From Polyodon spathula (Eukaryota; Chordata; Actinopteri; Acipenseriformes; Polyodontidae), in NCBI RefSeq assembly GCF_017654505.1, contig NC_054534.1, positions 45,917,226-45,981,225 on the forward strand: a stretch of DNA of 64,000 bases, in the 5' to 3' direction. The translations under genes and the position numbers were made by a program. The notes below the pieces were generated by a model. It saw only the letters and a list, made by a program, of their open reading frames with translations. It was not told the origin of the DNA and made no database searches. This document shows positions 1-10,197 of the stretch, piece by piece; positions within the stretch are counted from its first letter, which is position 1; every line of letters begins with the position of its first letter.

Positions 1-224
1 AGAGGGACGTCCTCACAGTAACATATCGCCATTTTCTCTCTCACTCCACTTAGACAGGTCACAGATTGCTTTTTCTTTCTTGTACTGAATTTGGCTGATT
101 TGTTGTTTTTTTTAGCAACAAATTTAATTAATTCCACGGTAAAATCACGCTCTTGATCGTTCTTAAGAGTGCTCTCGCCTAATTCTCGCATCAGTTTACT
201 GACTAGAGCTAGTTTCGACCGCTG

Positions 225-1881
225 TTGAAAGATTGGGGAGCGGCCATTACTCTTTTTCACTACACAAGGCCTCGTGTAGTTGATATACCATGTGGGGAGC
301 TGTTGTGGTGCTATAAGGAGACTCTGCGTGCTTGTAGCGGCGTGCTTGCAGCGGCGTGCTTGCAGCGGCGTGCTTGCAGCGGTGTCCTCTACGCTGATTT
401 AATTGGTCAATGTGACCAAAAACAAAAAACAAAACAGCTCTGGCCTATATCCTATTTGCGGCCGTCTGCAGCCCGGCACCAAACGCACTACACATCTGCA
501 CCGACCTCAGCGCAAATTGACTCGGCACCGACAGCACTCTCCTCGACACCAATCCCAGCACCGACTGATTCGGCATCGGTGAATCGCTTTGAAGGACTGC
601 TCTGGACTGCTCTCCCTGTAGGAAGTTCTCAAGGATAACTAAGCGACGGAGAGCAGCCCTATACCCAGCAGAGTCTCTCTCCATGAGCCATGGGAGAATG
701 AGTTCAGTGGACCAAGGGCCTCTGCAGAGGTCCTCCAGGACCCCCTCTGCTACAGTGACCAGGGAGCTCTCACGCACACCTGGGTCACCCTCCCCTCTCC
801 ACCACCGGTACAGAGGCGCAAACACCTCTCGGTGGAGGCGAGCTGGTCATCGCCGAAGCGGTACCGCTCGAGGTGACGCTCACCAGGGGGGACAGGCGGT
901 CGCCGTGCCGGCACCGCTCTCCTTCACTATGCAGGCGTAGACAAGTCATGTCGAAGGCACCCAAGCTCAGCCGAGCAGCACTTCGCAGAGCTAGCAGACT
1001 GTAAGGGCTCAGCAGAACATGCTAGAACCTACTGAAATCACAGGCCAGACTGTCCCCTACCACCGAGCAGTCCCAGCCTCAACAGTCTCGTTCCCTATCC
1101 TCACTACCTTCAGCCTCCATAACATCAGAGTCTCCTCTGCACATTGCAGGAGGCCAAGAAACAGGCCTAGGAACCTTTCCCACTATCGGGGACACGGTCA
1201 CAGTATCGGTGCAAGGTTCCATCTTCACCAAGGGGGATAAGGACCCAACCTGTCCATCCAAGCCTTGCAGGACGACGTGTGCGATGCTTAAAAAGGCATT
1301 CGCATCAGCAGCGCTGTCAGTCCGAGCAGCTAATGCCATGACTATACTGGTGCTCTACCAAAACCAGTTAGCAGAGAGGCTGCAGTAAAGGTTTACAGAG
1401 GCAGACACAGAGGAGCTCCAGACGGTACCTAATGGGGGAGTTAGGCCAGGCATCAGGGAGGTCACTGGCAGCGATGGTGGCTGTTCTCTGGCATTTGTTA
1501 CTAAACCATGCCAAAGTTGTGGAGACTGAGAAGGTGGCATTACTGGATGCCCCCATTACACCGGGGCAGACATTTGGGGCGACCATTGATGTGAGCCTTG
1601 AGAGGTCCCACAAGGCAACGGGGGTCACCTCCTTTTCACACCTTCCGGCTAACCACCCAAGTGACATTCACAGCCTGCTGGGGTTAAAAGCTCTGAACAC
1701 CGCCCTCCACCCCAGATTAGACAACCAGGCAGAGGCAGAGCCAGCAGCAAGGGACCACCGCAGGCCAGGGGTAACCGGTTCTCTGGCTAGAGACCGAGGC
1801 CGGGGCCTAAAAAAGACCCTTCCAAAGCCCAAGGGAGACTCCCCCCCAATCGGACTGACCAACGGCAATGATCTATGGTAA
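225..1881 (+). pseudogene. DIRS gag-like region (broken)
   Basis: This is the structural (gag) part of the DIRS element. The best-preserved segment is 1432-1881, where the protein contains LLDAPITPGQTFG, the type of motif seen in DIRS gag proteins (a run of hydrophobics, then LxDAPxxxxxxFG). After it comes a basic, RNA-binding-like tail rich in R, K and P. Upstream (225-640) the translation is Ser/Pro/Thr-rich and low in complexity. Frames change between 640 and 1432, so no single gag ORF survives. Its place immediately upstream of the RT supports the gag assignment more than sequence similarity does for the first kilobase. Confidence 0.6.
326..381 (+). repeat. 14-bp tandem repeat, four units
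   Basis: Four consecutive copies of GCGTGCTTGYAGCG run from 326 to 381. The first unit has T where the others have C. The period is not a multiple of three, so the repeat changes frame within the gag-like region and probably arose after coding constraint was lost. Confidence 0.9.
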
Positions 1882-1960
1882 GGCTGCTCCCAGGACTCCT
1901 GGATGCTATCGACAATGAGACACGGATACACTCTACATAGGTCCGCCACCCTTCAAGGGT

Positions 1961-2700
1961 GTGCTCCTCACCACCGTCAAACCAGCGAGAGTGATACTCC
2001 TTCAACAGGAGATCACCAATCTTCAACAGAAGAATGCTGTATGCCTGGTAAGTCCAAGCGATGCCCTCAGCAGCTTTTATTCCAGGTACTTCCTGGTGCC
2101 CAAGAGGGATGGTGGTTTCAGACCAATTCTGGACCTCAGGGTCCTCAACTTGTTCCTCAAACAGTTCAAAATGTTGACAGCACAACGTATCCTCCAGTCC
2201 ATCCAACCGGGTGACTTGTTCACATCGATCGACCTGCAAGACGGCAACTTTCATGTCCCGATCCGTCCCACGCACAGAAAATATCTGCGCTTCGCCTTTC
2301 AAGGCAACACTTACGAATTCTACGTGATGCCATTTGGCCTCTTGCTGGTGCCCTCCACATTTTAAATCAGGCTGTGGGGTATTCGGATCCTAAACTATCT
2401 GGATGATTGGCTAGTTAGAGTGCATTCCATAGCACGCGCAGAGGCGCACACGAAACAGCTTATAGATCATGTGACGAAGTTATGGCTCTCAATACATCAA
2501 TAGAAGAGCAACTTCGTACAGTCCACAGTGTTCCTGGGGATCAAACTGAACTCTGTGAGCATGCTTACCTCACTGTCGGAAGAAAGGATTCTCGTTGGAG
2601 GCCACACTCTCCCTATTCAGATTGGACGCTCTACTACAGGTCAAAGTATATCAAAGGTTGCTGGGGCTGATGGCAGCCACCTCGAGAATCCTTCCACTAG
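1961..2700 (+). pseudogene. DIRS reverse transcriptase (broken)
   Basis: This is the polymerase domain of the DIRS element, which makes cDNA from element RNA. One frame carries the RT blocks in order: DGGFRPILDLRVLN (about 2108), FTSIDLQDGNFHVPI (about 2219), RFAFQGNTYEF and MPFGL (about 2290-2340). An in-frame TAA follows at 2363-2365. The same frame then resumes with the catalytic box YLDDWL (2396-2413) and FLGIKLNSV (about 2528). A further in-frame stop occurs near 2500. YLDDW is the form of the YxDD box expected for DIRS elements. The domain is recognisable throughout but not translatable. Confidence 0.85.
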
Positions 2701-2777
2701 CGCTGCTGAGAATGTGCCCGCTTCAAGCCTGGGTAAATACGCTCAAGGTGCACCCAGTCTGAGATCGGTACCGGCTG

Positions 2778-3164
2778 GTGCGATTGTCCAGTCAATGGTG
2801 GAAGACACTGGAGTGGTGGCTCCATACCGGCAATCTGCACCTCGGATCTCCCCTCAGATCCCCCCACAGAAGGGAAGTGGTCACTACAGATGCCTCCAGT
2901 CTGGGCTGGGGAGCGGTCTGGAATGGGAGAGGAATAAGACGCCAGTGGAAGGAACATTGGCAGCAAGCACACATAAATGCCCAACAGCTGCAAGCAGTAA
3001 GCCTGCCATTATCCTATTTTCGCCAGCAATTAGCGCACAAACATGTGCTGGTCCGGATGGATAATACCCCAGTGGTAGCCTACATAAATTACCAGGCGGC
3101 CCAGTACTATATAAATGGAAGGTTTTCCAAGACTGGTGCTATGTCGAAGGTCACAATCCTGTGA
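2778..3164 (+). pseudogene. DIRS RNase H domain (fragment)
   Basis: This is the RNase H domain that removes template RNA during reverse transcription. The translation has VVTTDASSLGWGAVWNG (first acidic residue in TTDAS), then HINAQQLQAV, then LVRMDNTPVVAYINYQ (the MDN acidic position). The spacing is that of the DIRS/gypsy RNase H fold. It lies in a different frame from the upstream RT, so at least one frameshift separates them. It runs directly into the recombinase region without a recognisable methyltransferase-like domain. Confidence 0.75.
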
Positions 3165-4062
3165 CCTGCCGTATTGAGACAATATTAACCTTACAATACT
3201 TGTTTGATGCAGGAAAATCAGCGTCCACTTTGAAGGTATACCTGGTAGCAATATCAATGTGCCATGACAAAATTGACTCAGTGTCTCCTGGGGCACATTT
3301 TCTAGCAGTGAAATTACTTAAAGAGGCTCGGAGGCTTCGTCCTCCCATGAAGAGTATGGTCCACAAGTGGGATCTAGAACTGGTACTGCAGGCCCTTACA
3401 GGTCCCCCATTCAAGCCCATGGCATCAGCAGAACTGCGTCCCTTTCATTAAGGGTGGCATTTTTAATAGCCATTATGTCTGCCAGACAAGTAAGTGAGCT
3501 TCATGCGCTGTCCATTAATGACACATGCATGGCTTTTACGGGAAATGACTTGCGGGTAACATTAAAAACAAGTCCATCCTTTTTGCCAAAGGTGGTATCC
3601 TCATTCCATTTTAACCAGCCAATGGTTTTGGAAACTTTCAGACCTACCCTGCATGAGTCAGAGGAGGACCATAGACCGCACACGCTATGCCCGGTTCAGG
3701 CTCTTTGTTGTTACCTGGATAGGACGGCGTCTTGGAGACAATCCAACCAGCTGTTTGTCTGCTATGGGTCCCGCCGTAGAGGTCAGGCCCTATCAAAACA
3801 ACGTCTAGCGAACTGGGTGGCAGATGCAATACGATTAGGGTATGAACAGATGGACTCCCCATTACCGGGGGACATTACGACCCATTCTACCAGGGTCCAG
3901 ACAATTTCATAGGCTTTCCTTCATGGTGCCTCCTTAGATAAGTTATGCAATGCTGCTACATGGACAGGTAGTCAGACATTTGCACATTTTTACCGCCTTG
4001 ATGTCGCAAACCGAGTGAGACTCTCCTTGGGCTCTAGGGTGTTGCAAGCGGCATGCCCTTAG
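3161..4062 (+). pseudogene. DIRS tyrosine recombinase (broken)
   Basis: This is the tyrosine recombinase that inserts circular DIRS DNA without a target-site duplication. The N-terminal SAM-like part is in one frame (SASTLKVYLVAIS, about 3211). The catalytic part is in another (from 3367): VAFLIAIMSARQVSELHAL holds the first catalytic Arg region (SARQVSEL). The HxxR box is visible as THSTR (3880-3894), after which the frame is lost. Near 3990 another frame shows FAHFYRLDV, matching the region of the nucleophilic Tyr. There is at least one frameshift plus stops. Assignment to the DIRS recombinase rests on the HxxR box and gene order. Confidence 0.75.
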
Positions 4063-4140
4063 GTGTCATGTGGGCTCTGTTACTATCGCTGTGAGGCTGT
4101 AGTGCCGCTAATCTGGAGCCACGACAGCTTTGGTACAGCT

Positions 4141-4205
4141 TCCCATTCGGTAATGGTTGTCATTCAATTGAAAGGGAACGTTATTACCATAACCCTGGTT
4201 ATTAC
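4141..4205 (+). repeat. Probable right terminal repeat of the DIRS element
   Basis: The stretch GGGAACGTTATTACCATAAC near 4174, followed by an AACCCTGGTT-type sequence, resembles the inverted terminal repeats of fish DIRS1 elements. It lies where the end of the element is expected, about 100 bases after the recombinase. The partner repeat would lie left of the window, so this is not confirmed. Confidence 0.4.
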
Positions 4206-4522
4206 CAGATCTCCTGGGACGGTGGTGAAGGTGGTGGTACTGGAGGTAGTGGGGTGGCCCCTGATGCCCGAGGTGAACACTGCACCTCTTCCTGAGCCTG
4301 ATTGTAGGGGAATCCTACCCAGTTGTGGCCGTCCTCCTCACACTGGCCACACCAATTTGCTGGTGGCACGTCTGGGCAGGACCGCCAACAGTGGTCCTCC
4401 TTCCCGCACCAGGAACACCAGGGGAAGAGGCTGGCCGGGTCCTCCAGCGGTGGCTGCCGCAGCTTACATTTCTTCAGCTGCTGCCTTTCCTGCCTTTGCT
4501 GATGTCTGCTCTTCTTTCCCAT
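4202..4522 (-). pseudogene. Zinc-knuckle gag-like ORF, truncated
   Basis: A minus-strand ORF starts at an ATG at 4522-4520 about 95 bases inside the LTR and runs off the broken end at 4202. It begins MGKKSRHQQRQERQQ, a strongly basic stretch. It then carries one complete CX2CX4HX4C zinc knuckle (CSWCGKEDHCWRSC). A second copy (CGQCEEDGHNWVGF) has its last Cys replaced by Phe. A proline-rich tail follows. Zinc knuckles bind nucleic acid and are typical of retroelement gag proteins, although here they sit at the N-terminus of a short protein, which is unusual. Function is inferred from the motif and the LTR context. Confidence 0.6.
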
Positions 4523-5005
4523 AATAAAAAAAAAAATTGTCCCAAAAAAAAAAGAAAAATCCTGCAGTACTGCTCCAAGCCTCCTGGAGGTGCTATATCC
4601 CACTGCTGTCACCAAATGTGGCAGGCTGGCGAGTGGATAGAGGCCCAAATATACTTTTATTATAAACACAAAAATAAAAGGGCACAAGGGCCAAAACAAA
4701 GGGATTTAAACACAAAATGAAAGACAAAAAGCAAAACTTACAAAATTAAGGTTTCCAGGCTGGGCAATGCCTTCACTGGATTCAAAAATCACAAACAAAA
4801 AACCACCAACCTGCTTCCTCAGCTCCCTCCTTCTAATGGGAATTAGAGGCCTCCTTTTATGTCGGGTGGCTGGTCGCTGATTGATCGTTAATTAAGCTAA
4901 TCAACTAATCAACCCCAGCCACCTGAACATAATAAACCCAGGCAGGTAGGGGAATTTAACCCCATCCCTGCCAATTTATAAAGGGCAGAGCTTTGCTCTG
5001 CTACA
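4202..5005 (-). mobile_element. LTR retrotransposon 5' fragment: LTR, primer-binding site, gag start
   Basis: Read on the minus strand, this is a 389-bp LTR (5005 down to 4617), a primer-binding site (about 4614-4597) and the start of gag (4522 down to 4202). The LTR begins TGTAGCAGAGCAAAG and ends CTGCCACA. It matches the solo LTR at 10477-10888 along its length. The primer-binding site reads TGGTGACAGCAGTGGGAT, close to the complement of a tRNA-Leu 3' end. The element is cut off at about 4202, where DIRS-like terminal sequence begins, so the rest of its internal region and the other LTR are missing. Confidence 0.75.
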
Positions 5006-5132
5006 TGGCCATATTGCTTACATTTATGATCTTGAATTATATGTGTTTGTTTTTATATAAGTAAATAGTCACCCTTAAGAGTCAACCTGAGAGTAATTGT
5101 CTGCAATGTTACATATCTTGTTTTTTTCCAGG

Positions 5133-5733
5133 AGGATAGTTATTCATGATGGAGAGGATGGCTTCAGCAGGCTTCTTGTTTTCCTAAGGTCCTTGGACAA
5201 CAACAAAAGCAGCACGGTCATGGAGCTTTTTCACAGAGGCCATTGCCAGCTATGGTATGCCGTCAAGAGTGCGTTGTGACCATGGAAGGCAAAACAATGA
5301 AGTTGGCCTCTTCATGGAATTTCTTTGAGGCCCTAATAGAGGAAGTGCCATGAAGGGAAGGAGCACTGATAACCAAAGAGTGGAAAGGTTGTGGAACGAC
5401 CTCTGGAGTGGGGTATCAAATGTTTATTATGATTTATTGTCATTTCTAGAAAGGAAAGGTATAACTGATATCACCAATGAGAAGCATGTTTTGGCTCTGC
5501 ACTTTGTTTTCAGGCAGAGAATCTACAGAGATCTAGAAGTGTTTAGAAATCAGTGTAATCACCATAGGCTGAGAACTGAGGGAAATCAGTCCCCTTATCA
5601 GATCTTTATCAGAGAGTTTCTTTCACTGCAGAATACATCTCTTACTGCTGTGCAGGACACATTTAGACCTGATGATAAGGATGTATCTGCTGCATTACCT
5701 GCTGAGCAGTGGCCCGAGGAAGTCACAGCCTGA
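5133..5733 (+). pseudogene. DDE integrase/transposase (IS3EU-like), frameshifted
   Basis: This is an rve-type DDE catalytic domain of the kind found in IS3EU-like eukaryotic transposons. The first part (5133-5245) gives IHDGEDGFSRLLVFLRSLDN, with the first acidic position. After a frameshift near 5245 the second acidic block reads SRVRCDHGRQNNEV. An in-frame TGA lies at 5326-5328, and the third block GRSTDNQRVERLW (catalytic Glu in VERLW) starts near 5353. The C-terminal part, with HYVF-like and NHHRLRTEGNQSP motifs, is intact to a stop at 5733. A polypyrimidine tract plus AG just before 5132 looks like a 3' splice site, so the source gene probably had introns. The family name is from memory; the DDE assignment is firmer. 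Confidence 0.65.
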
Positions 5734-6110
5734 AACTATGTTTAAAATTAGCAGATTCAGCGCCTACAACAGGGAGTGAATACTTTGGATGATTCCAGGG
5801 ATAATTTTGGAATTGATCTGATCTAAAGGGCAATCTTCTTTCTGGACTCTTTCAATGTGTAGTCTACTGCATTTTAAACAGACATTAGAATGAAAACTAT
5901 TTTAGTGATGATCATATTGGTGATTTATGGAACTTAATGTCATATTTTTGCCTTTTTCATATATATGCTTTTTCTCCTGTGATTGCTTGTTACATAAGTC
6001 CGTAATACTTATTCTAACCTTTTGATATTTATCTATATTTGCTTTTAATCATTGGTCCTTGTATATGTTTTAACCTAATTAAACACCTGAAATGTATAGT
6101 TATAACAAAC
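5734..6110. other. AT-rich DNA, no gene seen
   Basis: This is the 3' flank of the integrase pseudogene. I see no coding potential, terminal repeats or conserved motif. Confidence 0.6.
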
Positions 6111-6290
6111 CCACTAATTAAGGCCACACTTTATATACATAGGTGTTTCTGATCATGCTAACAATGAGGATGGTCACAATTTGACCGAAACGTTTGCCCA
6201 CTGCACTTTATTTGTTTATGTACCCGCATTTTCAAATCAATAAAGAACATTTCATTTTTTGCATCTAGTTCACATAAGCAAATGTTTCCT
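6111..6290 (+). ncRNA. Hammerhead-ribozyme-like segment of a Penelope-like element (remnant)
   Basis: At 6164-6195 the sequence has a hammerhead-like core. ATGAGGA stands where CTGANGA is expected, differing only at the first C. Next comes a 5-bp stem (GGTCA/TGACC) with a short loop, then CGAAAC. AATAAA occurs about 50 bases downstream. Penelope-like elements carry such motifs in their terminal repeats, commonly as GAGGA...GACCGAAACGT. No Penelope RT or GIY-YIG domain is visible beside it, so this would be a terminal remnant. The C-to-A change in the core would be expected to impair cleavage. Confidence 0.45.
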
Positions 6291-6895
6291 GCCACTTCAT
6301 GATTTTCAGTTTGCGGACTTCTCTAGACAATTGTTCATTAAAATCCTTAGCATATTTTTAAACACAAGATGATTTTCTATTCAGGGACACCTATATATAA
6401 GATGGATGAAATTGTTCTCTGAGAGCTGCGTCTAACACTCAAACTAACACTTGAGGTATCTTTGATTTCCTAATACTGTTTTGAATTATTTTCAAAATGA
6501 AGGAGGGTACAAGATCAGCAAATTGAACAATAACCCCACACAACAAGATTATAAAACGTAAACAAAATGTATTGAACAGTGAAATAAAATCACATTAATT
6601 GATTTAACAGGTAAAATATTAAACGGGGGGAAAAATATTTTATTACTAGTAGGCTACATATAGGCTTGGACCAAATACAAAGTTGTTAGGCCACAGACGA
6701 TTCAATGGGTTTTCGTGCAAGTTTTTTTTTTTTTTTTTTTAAATCGAGACACTGACACGGGAACAATATCTTGTGTAAAATGCTTACTCAAGTAAACCGG
6801 GCTTTTCACCCGACGTCATGCAAATGAATGGGAAAGGTGGGGGTTGATATGTAAATTAGCTATGCGTAAAGTACTCGTGCTGTTTTTGAAGATTA
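6291..6895. other. AT-rich DNA, no gene seen
   Basis: There is a T20 homopolymer run near 6721. Otherwise I see no repeats with recognisable ends and no coding sequence before the truncated Tc1 element. Confidence 0.6.
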
Positions 6896-7810
6896 CTAGA
6901 GACGTTTTATGAAAATGCGATCAAACTGGTCAAGCTGTGTCAAGTTAGTTGGGGAACGGTAATGGACAGCAATTTTGAGGTCTTGCCACAGATTTTCGAT
7001 GAAATTAAGGTCAGGACTCTGACTGGGCCACTCAAGGACATCTATTTTCTTCATTTTAATCATCTCCAGTGTTGCTCTGGCAGTGTGCTTTGGATCATTG
7101 TCCTGTTGAAAGACAAACTTCTTTGGCAGTTTGAGTTTTTTGGCAGAGGGGCGCAGGTTTTTATCCAGGATTTCTCGGTACTGTTCGCCATTCATCTTCC
7201 CATCAATCCTGACAATATTACCAGTCCCTGCTGTTGAAAAGCATCCCCATAACATGATGCTACCACCGTCATACTTTACAGTGGGGATGGTGTCACCTAG
7301 CTGGTGTGCAGTGTTTGATTTGCGCCACACATACCGCTTAGCGTTCAGGACAAAATGTGCCACTTTTGTCTCATCAGACCACAAGACGTTCTGCCACATA
7401 ACTGCTGTATCTTCTAGATGACGTTTTGCAAACTCTTTGCGGGCAAGGATATGGGTTTTTTTCAGTCAGGGCTTTTCCTTCCCACTCTCCCATAAAGGCC
7501 CTTTTTGTGAAATGTCTTGGAGATTGTTGATACATGAACATCATTGTCCATCGCTGCCATTGACTTCTGTAAGTCATTCAGAGTCACAGTTGGCCTCACA
7601 GTAGCTTCCCTAAGAAGCTTCTGGCAACTAAGTTTACAGGGGCTGCCTGATCTAGGCAGTGTGGTGGTAGTTTTGTATTTTTTCCACTTCTGTACGATGG
7701 ACTGCACTGAGCTACGAGGGATGTTCAATGTCTTTGAAATGGTTTTGTACCATTCCACAGATTTGTGCTTCTATAATCACATCCCTGACTTGCTTAGAAT
7801 GCTCTTTCGT
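6896..7810 (-). pseudogene. Tc1 transposase (frameshifted, C-terminus missing)
   Basis: This cut-and-paste transposase is read on the minus strand. The N-terminal paired-like DNA-binding part is at 7758-7462 (SVQSIVQKWKKYKTT, LPRSGSPCKLS). After a frame change near 7400 the catalytic domain (7399-6896) shows all three DDE blocks: VLWSDETK, FVFQQDNDPKHTA and [15 protein letters not shown]. The GGSIMLWGCFS motif is present. The usual end (around KGG.TKY) is absent. The early ATG region is damaged by stops. The catalytic residues remain but no intact protein can be made. Confidence 0.85.
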
Positions 7811-8167
7811 CTTCATTTTTATTCTTTCTTTTGAAAGTCTCTACCATACTGTGGGACCATACAGAGAGAGCGATATCTATCCTCACAGATTAATTTAAAG
7901 TAAACCATTAGTTTCTTACACAGGTGGAGTCCATCAATAAATTGTGTGACTTGTTGAGGTAATATTTTTTCATTTTTTTTCATTTTTAGTAAATTGTTGA
8001 ATAATAATTTTTTCTTTTGATTTGACATGGTTTTCAAGGTTTTGTAGATCAGTCAGAAAAAATCCTAATTTAATCTATTTAATGTCTTAAATGTGAAAAT
8101 ATTAATATTTAATCTCTTAAATGTGAAAAAAGGGATGGGGGACTGAATACTTTTTCAAGACACTGTA
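6896..8167 (-). mobile_element. Tc1/mariner transposon, one end truncated
   Basis: A minus-strand Tc1-type element. Its 5' terminal repeat lies at about 8030-8167 and ends in the CACTGTA typical of Tc1 elements at a TA target. The subterminal block around 8125-8160 (outer sequence AAAAAGTATTCAGTCCCC on the minus strand) is also typical. The matching repeat is not found left of 6896 and the transposase lacks its C-terminal end, so the 3' side was lost. The remaining length is about 1.27 kb against about 1.6 kb for a complete fish Tc1. Confidence 0.85.
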
Positions 8168-8530
8168 TACTTTATAGTAAATGCTATCATATAACGAGTT
8201 AACAAACTCACTTCAAGATCCGGCTTCAGTCTCTCTCTATCAGCTGCTCTCCTGACTTCCTTAGTGTAACTTGAATCTCCTCCCATCATCAAAGCTTGTA
8301 TTCAGGTCTCCAGTTTCTATTGAGATGGCACTTTTGATGCAGAAATTCACAATAATCTAACTTGTGCAATTTATTTTTAAGAAACAAACAATGAATTAAA
8401 TTAAATTAAATTTGGGACTATATTACACTGCGGATGTGTATCCACAATAAAAGTTTCTGGTTTTGTCTTAATTTAAATGTGTTTTAGTAATTTGAATTAT
8501 TTTTCATCCCACCAATGACAGGTAGCCATG
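8168..8530. other. No confident feature; possible short exon
   Basis: On the minus strand a short open stretch around 8300-8211 ends in a donor-like GTGAGTTTG, but I see no good acceptor and no recognisable domain. The rest is AT-rich. Confidence 0.3.
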
Positions 8531-8661
8531 TTATAAGAGGTATAAACCACTTGGGGCCGTGCGGTTCCGATGATATATACCACTTCTGGGGTGGTTATCA
8601 CCACCCCAGGCATGGTATATATCATGGGAACAGCATGGCCCGTCGTGGTTTATACCTTATA
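8531..8661. repeat. Near-perfect palindromic (foldback) element, about 125 bp
   Basis: The arms 8536-8595 and 8600-8658 are reverse complements with few mismatches around a 4-base loop (TATC, 8596-8599). The outer arm sequence is AGGTATAAACCACTTGGGG and the inner one TGGGGTGGT. The transcript or single strand would form a hairpin of about 60 bp. Such elements resemble foldback MITEs (for example zebrafish Angel). The arms share the CCACTTGGGG.CGTG motif with the palindrome at 14564-14686. Confidence 0.85.
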
Positions 8662-9336
8662 TATACATATAATCTCCCTTTCATTCAGGCAATACAGCAT
8701 AGGGGATTAGGTGATGCTCTGTATACTACCCTGGCTTAGAAACCCTACCCGTCAGTATGGCTGACAGCTGCTGAGGAAGCATTCAACACCACACTTGGGC
8801 AAATACGAGTAGTGGGCACTTGAAAGGGAGGTGGTAGATTCTTATGAAAGACTGAAGTGCATTAATTTGTTCCCAGAATTGCCACTGCCTGCTGTATCCT
8901 GCACAAACTCTTGTCAACAAAAAAATTAGGTGTTCAGGAATCAGTGGCTGCCTGTGAGACAGAAGGGGAAGCTTACAGTCTCACAAGAAAAAACAGCGGC
9001 ACTGCCTTTCACAACAAGCGCAACCCATGATACAGTTGGTGTTTATGCAAATTACAACCCGCGACTCTCTAAAAACAAGCCAGATTCCTCTTATTATAAG
9101 CGGACTTGGCAGCTGTGAAGGTTACCCTAGCTGTCAGTTTCAATTAGACAGCAGCAATCTGAGGAGGCTTGTGCTGTCAGAGATTCTGAATTAACAATCC
9201 AATGTATGACAAAAAGATGTATTCAGAGGAGAGTTACATTAGTTGTTTTAGAACTTTCAGAGCACCAATGATTACTAAAATGTATTTTACACTACATATC
9301 CCTTTGAGGCGCTGAGGTAAAGGCAAACATACTAAC
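8662..9336. other. No confident feature
   Basis: Moderately AT-rich sequence. I found no terminal repeats, no long ORF and no motif I recognise. It lies 3' (minus strand) of the HECT-like exon and could be intron. Confidence 0.5.
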
Positions 9337-9468
9337 CATGAGTATCAAGAGCCAAATATACATCTGCTTTAGGTCCTTCAAACATCTGGCTCTGATGGAT
9401 AGCCAGCATCAGCAGTCTTAAATACTGCTTTGTTGGGCCTCCTTCGACAGCTGCTCCCTGATTGGAAT
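9337..9468 (-). CDS. Candidate exon of a HECT-like (G2E3-like) protein
   Basis: A 132-bp minus-strand exon lies between a T-rich tract plus AG (9470-9469) and a donor GTTAGT (9336-9331). It is open in one phase. Its translation contains VEGGPTKQYLRLLM, then FEGPKADVYLALD. This matches the start of the HECT-like domain in fish G2E3-like proteins, where a GGPxREFLRLL motif is followed by an LxLD block. HECT domains transfer ubiquitin, but this exon does not include the catalytic Cys. No convincing next exon is seen to the left. It may be a host gene or one of the many duplicated copies of this family in fish. Confidence 0.45.
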
Positions 9469-9572
9469 CTACAAAAAAAAAAAAAAAAAAAAACAGCCTG
9501 TTTTGTGGATTGAATTGCCTGCATTTGAATTATAGATTACTGCAAATCTTTTAACAAGATCATATTTCCTAC

Positions 9573-9625
9573 CTGTTGTTTCCGTGTCTCGACAGTATTT
9601 CCTGTTATTTTCCTGTTGTTTATTA
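9573..9625 (-). CDS. Possible small exon, uncertain
   Basis: A 53-bp stretch lies between an acceptor-like CTTGACAG and a donor GTAGGAAAT on the minus strand. It is open in two phases, but neither joins cleanly with both neighbours. No domain is recognisable. It is listed because the splice-like borders are good and it lies between two better exons. Confidence 0.2.
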
Positions 9626-9707
9626 CTGTCAAGCTGAATTATTCTTAATATATCATAAATGCTGATTAAATAGCTTAATTTTGACCCCACACACATGCAT
9701 TCATTAC

Positions 9708-9793
9708 CTGCATGGATTCTGAGAGAATGAATCTTCTTCCCTTCACTGTACCACCAGGGTACCGAAACTGGAGTGCTACACCAGTACAAGGTT
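9708..9793 (-). CDS. Candidate exon, UBX-like strand
   Basis: An 86-bp minus-strand exon has acceptor ATATTTTACAG and donor GTAATG. In the phase compatible with the exon at 10198-10275 it reads VALQFRYPGGTVKGRRFILS, a hydrophobic/basic pattern like the first strands of a UBX/ubiquitin-like fold (xLQxRxPxGxxxxRRF). The joining codon spans the two exons. Function is not established. The exon is grouped with the HECT-like exon only by strand and proximity. Confidence 0.35.
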
Positions 9794-10197
9794 CTGTAAA
9801 ATATTATGACATTCTTCTCCTCTGTTCTTCCAATATCTGACAATGCATTTTGATACTTTGATTATTTAATGAATATGTCTATTTCTTAAACATACTTTAT
9901 AAAACAGAAAAAAAGCCTTCAGCATTCAGCTGTGTGTTGTTTTTTTCTATTCTTACTTGTTCCTGTTGGCAACCATTTTTGTGAAGAATTACACAAACCT
10001 TCTTTAGTTGTAAAACAATCAGATTAATTAGTTCTCTAAGTAGCAATGTACAAAAGGTATGTATACAGTATATTTCCTGTAAAGGATCTAAACACATTGT
10101 AAAACATGCATCCATACATATTTATCTGTTCCTGACCCATCGCCAGTGTGATAAACAAATCCTAGACAATAATGGATTTTGTTGTGAATTTACTCAC

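Larger units (their letters stand above)
1..4205 (+). mobile_element. DIRS1-like tyrosine-recombinase retrotransposon, degenerate
   Basis: This is a DIRS-type retroelement, which encodes gag, reverse transcriptase/RNase H and a tyrosine recombinase instead of a DDE integrase and has inverted rather than direct terminal repeats. The module order along the plus strand is gag-like (225-1881), RT (1961-2700), RNase H (about 2778-3164) and recombinase (3161-4062). The reading frame is broken by stops and frameshifts, so the copy is dead. The region is clearly more GC-rich than the AT-rich DNA to its right. The left terminus lies at or before the window start and I cannot see its repeat. The right end appears to be at 4141-4205, against a minus-strand LTR element fragment. 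Confidence 0.85.

Noticed and set aside
445..825. Minus-strand ORF of 126 codons at the start of the window
   Set aside because: It overlaps the DIRS gag region on the opposite strand and has no recognisable domain.
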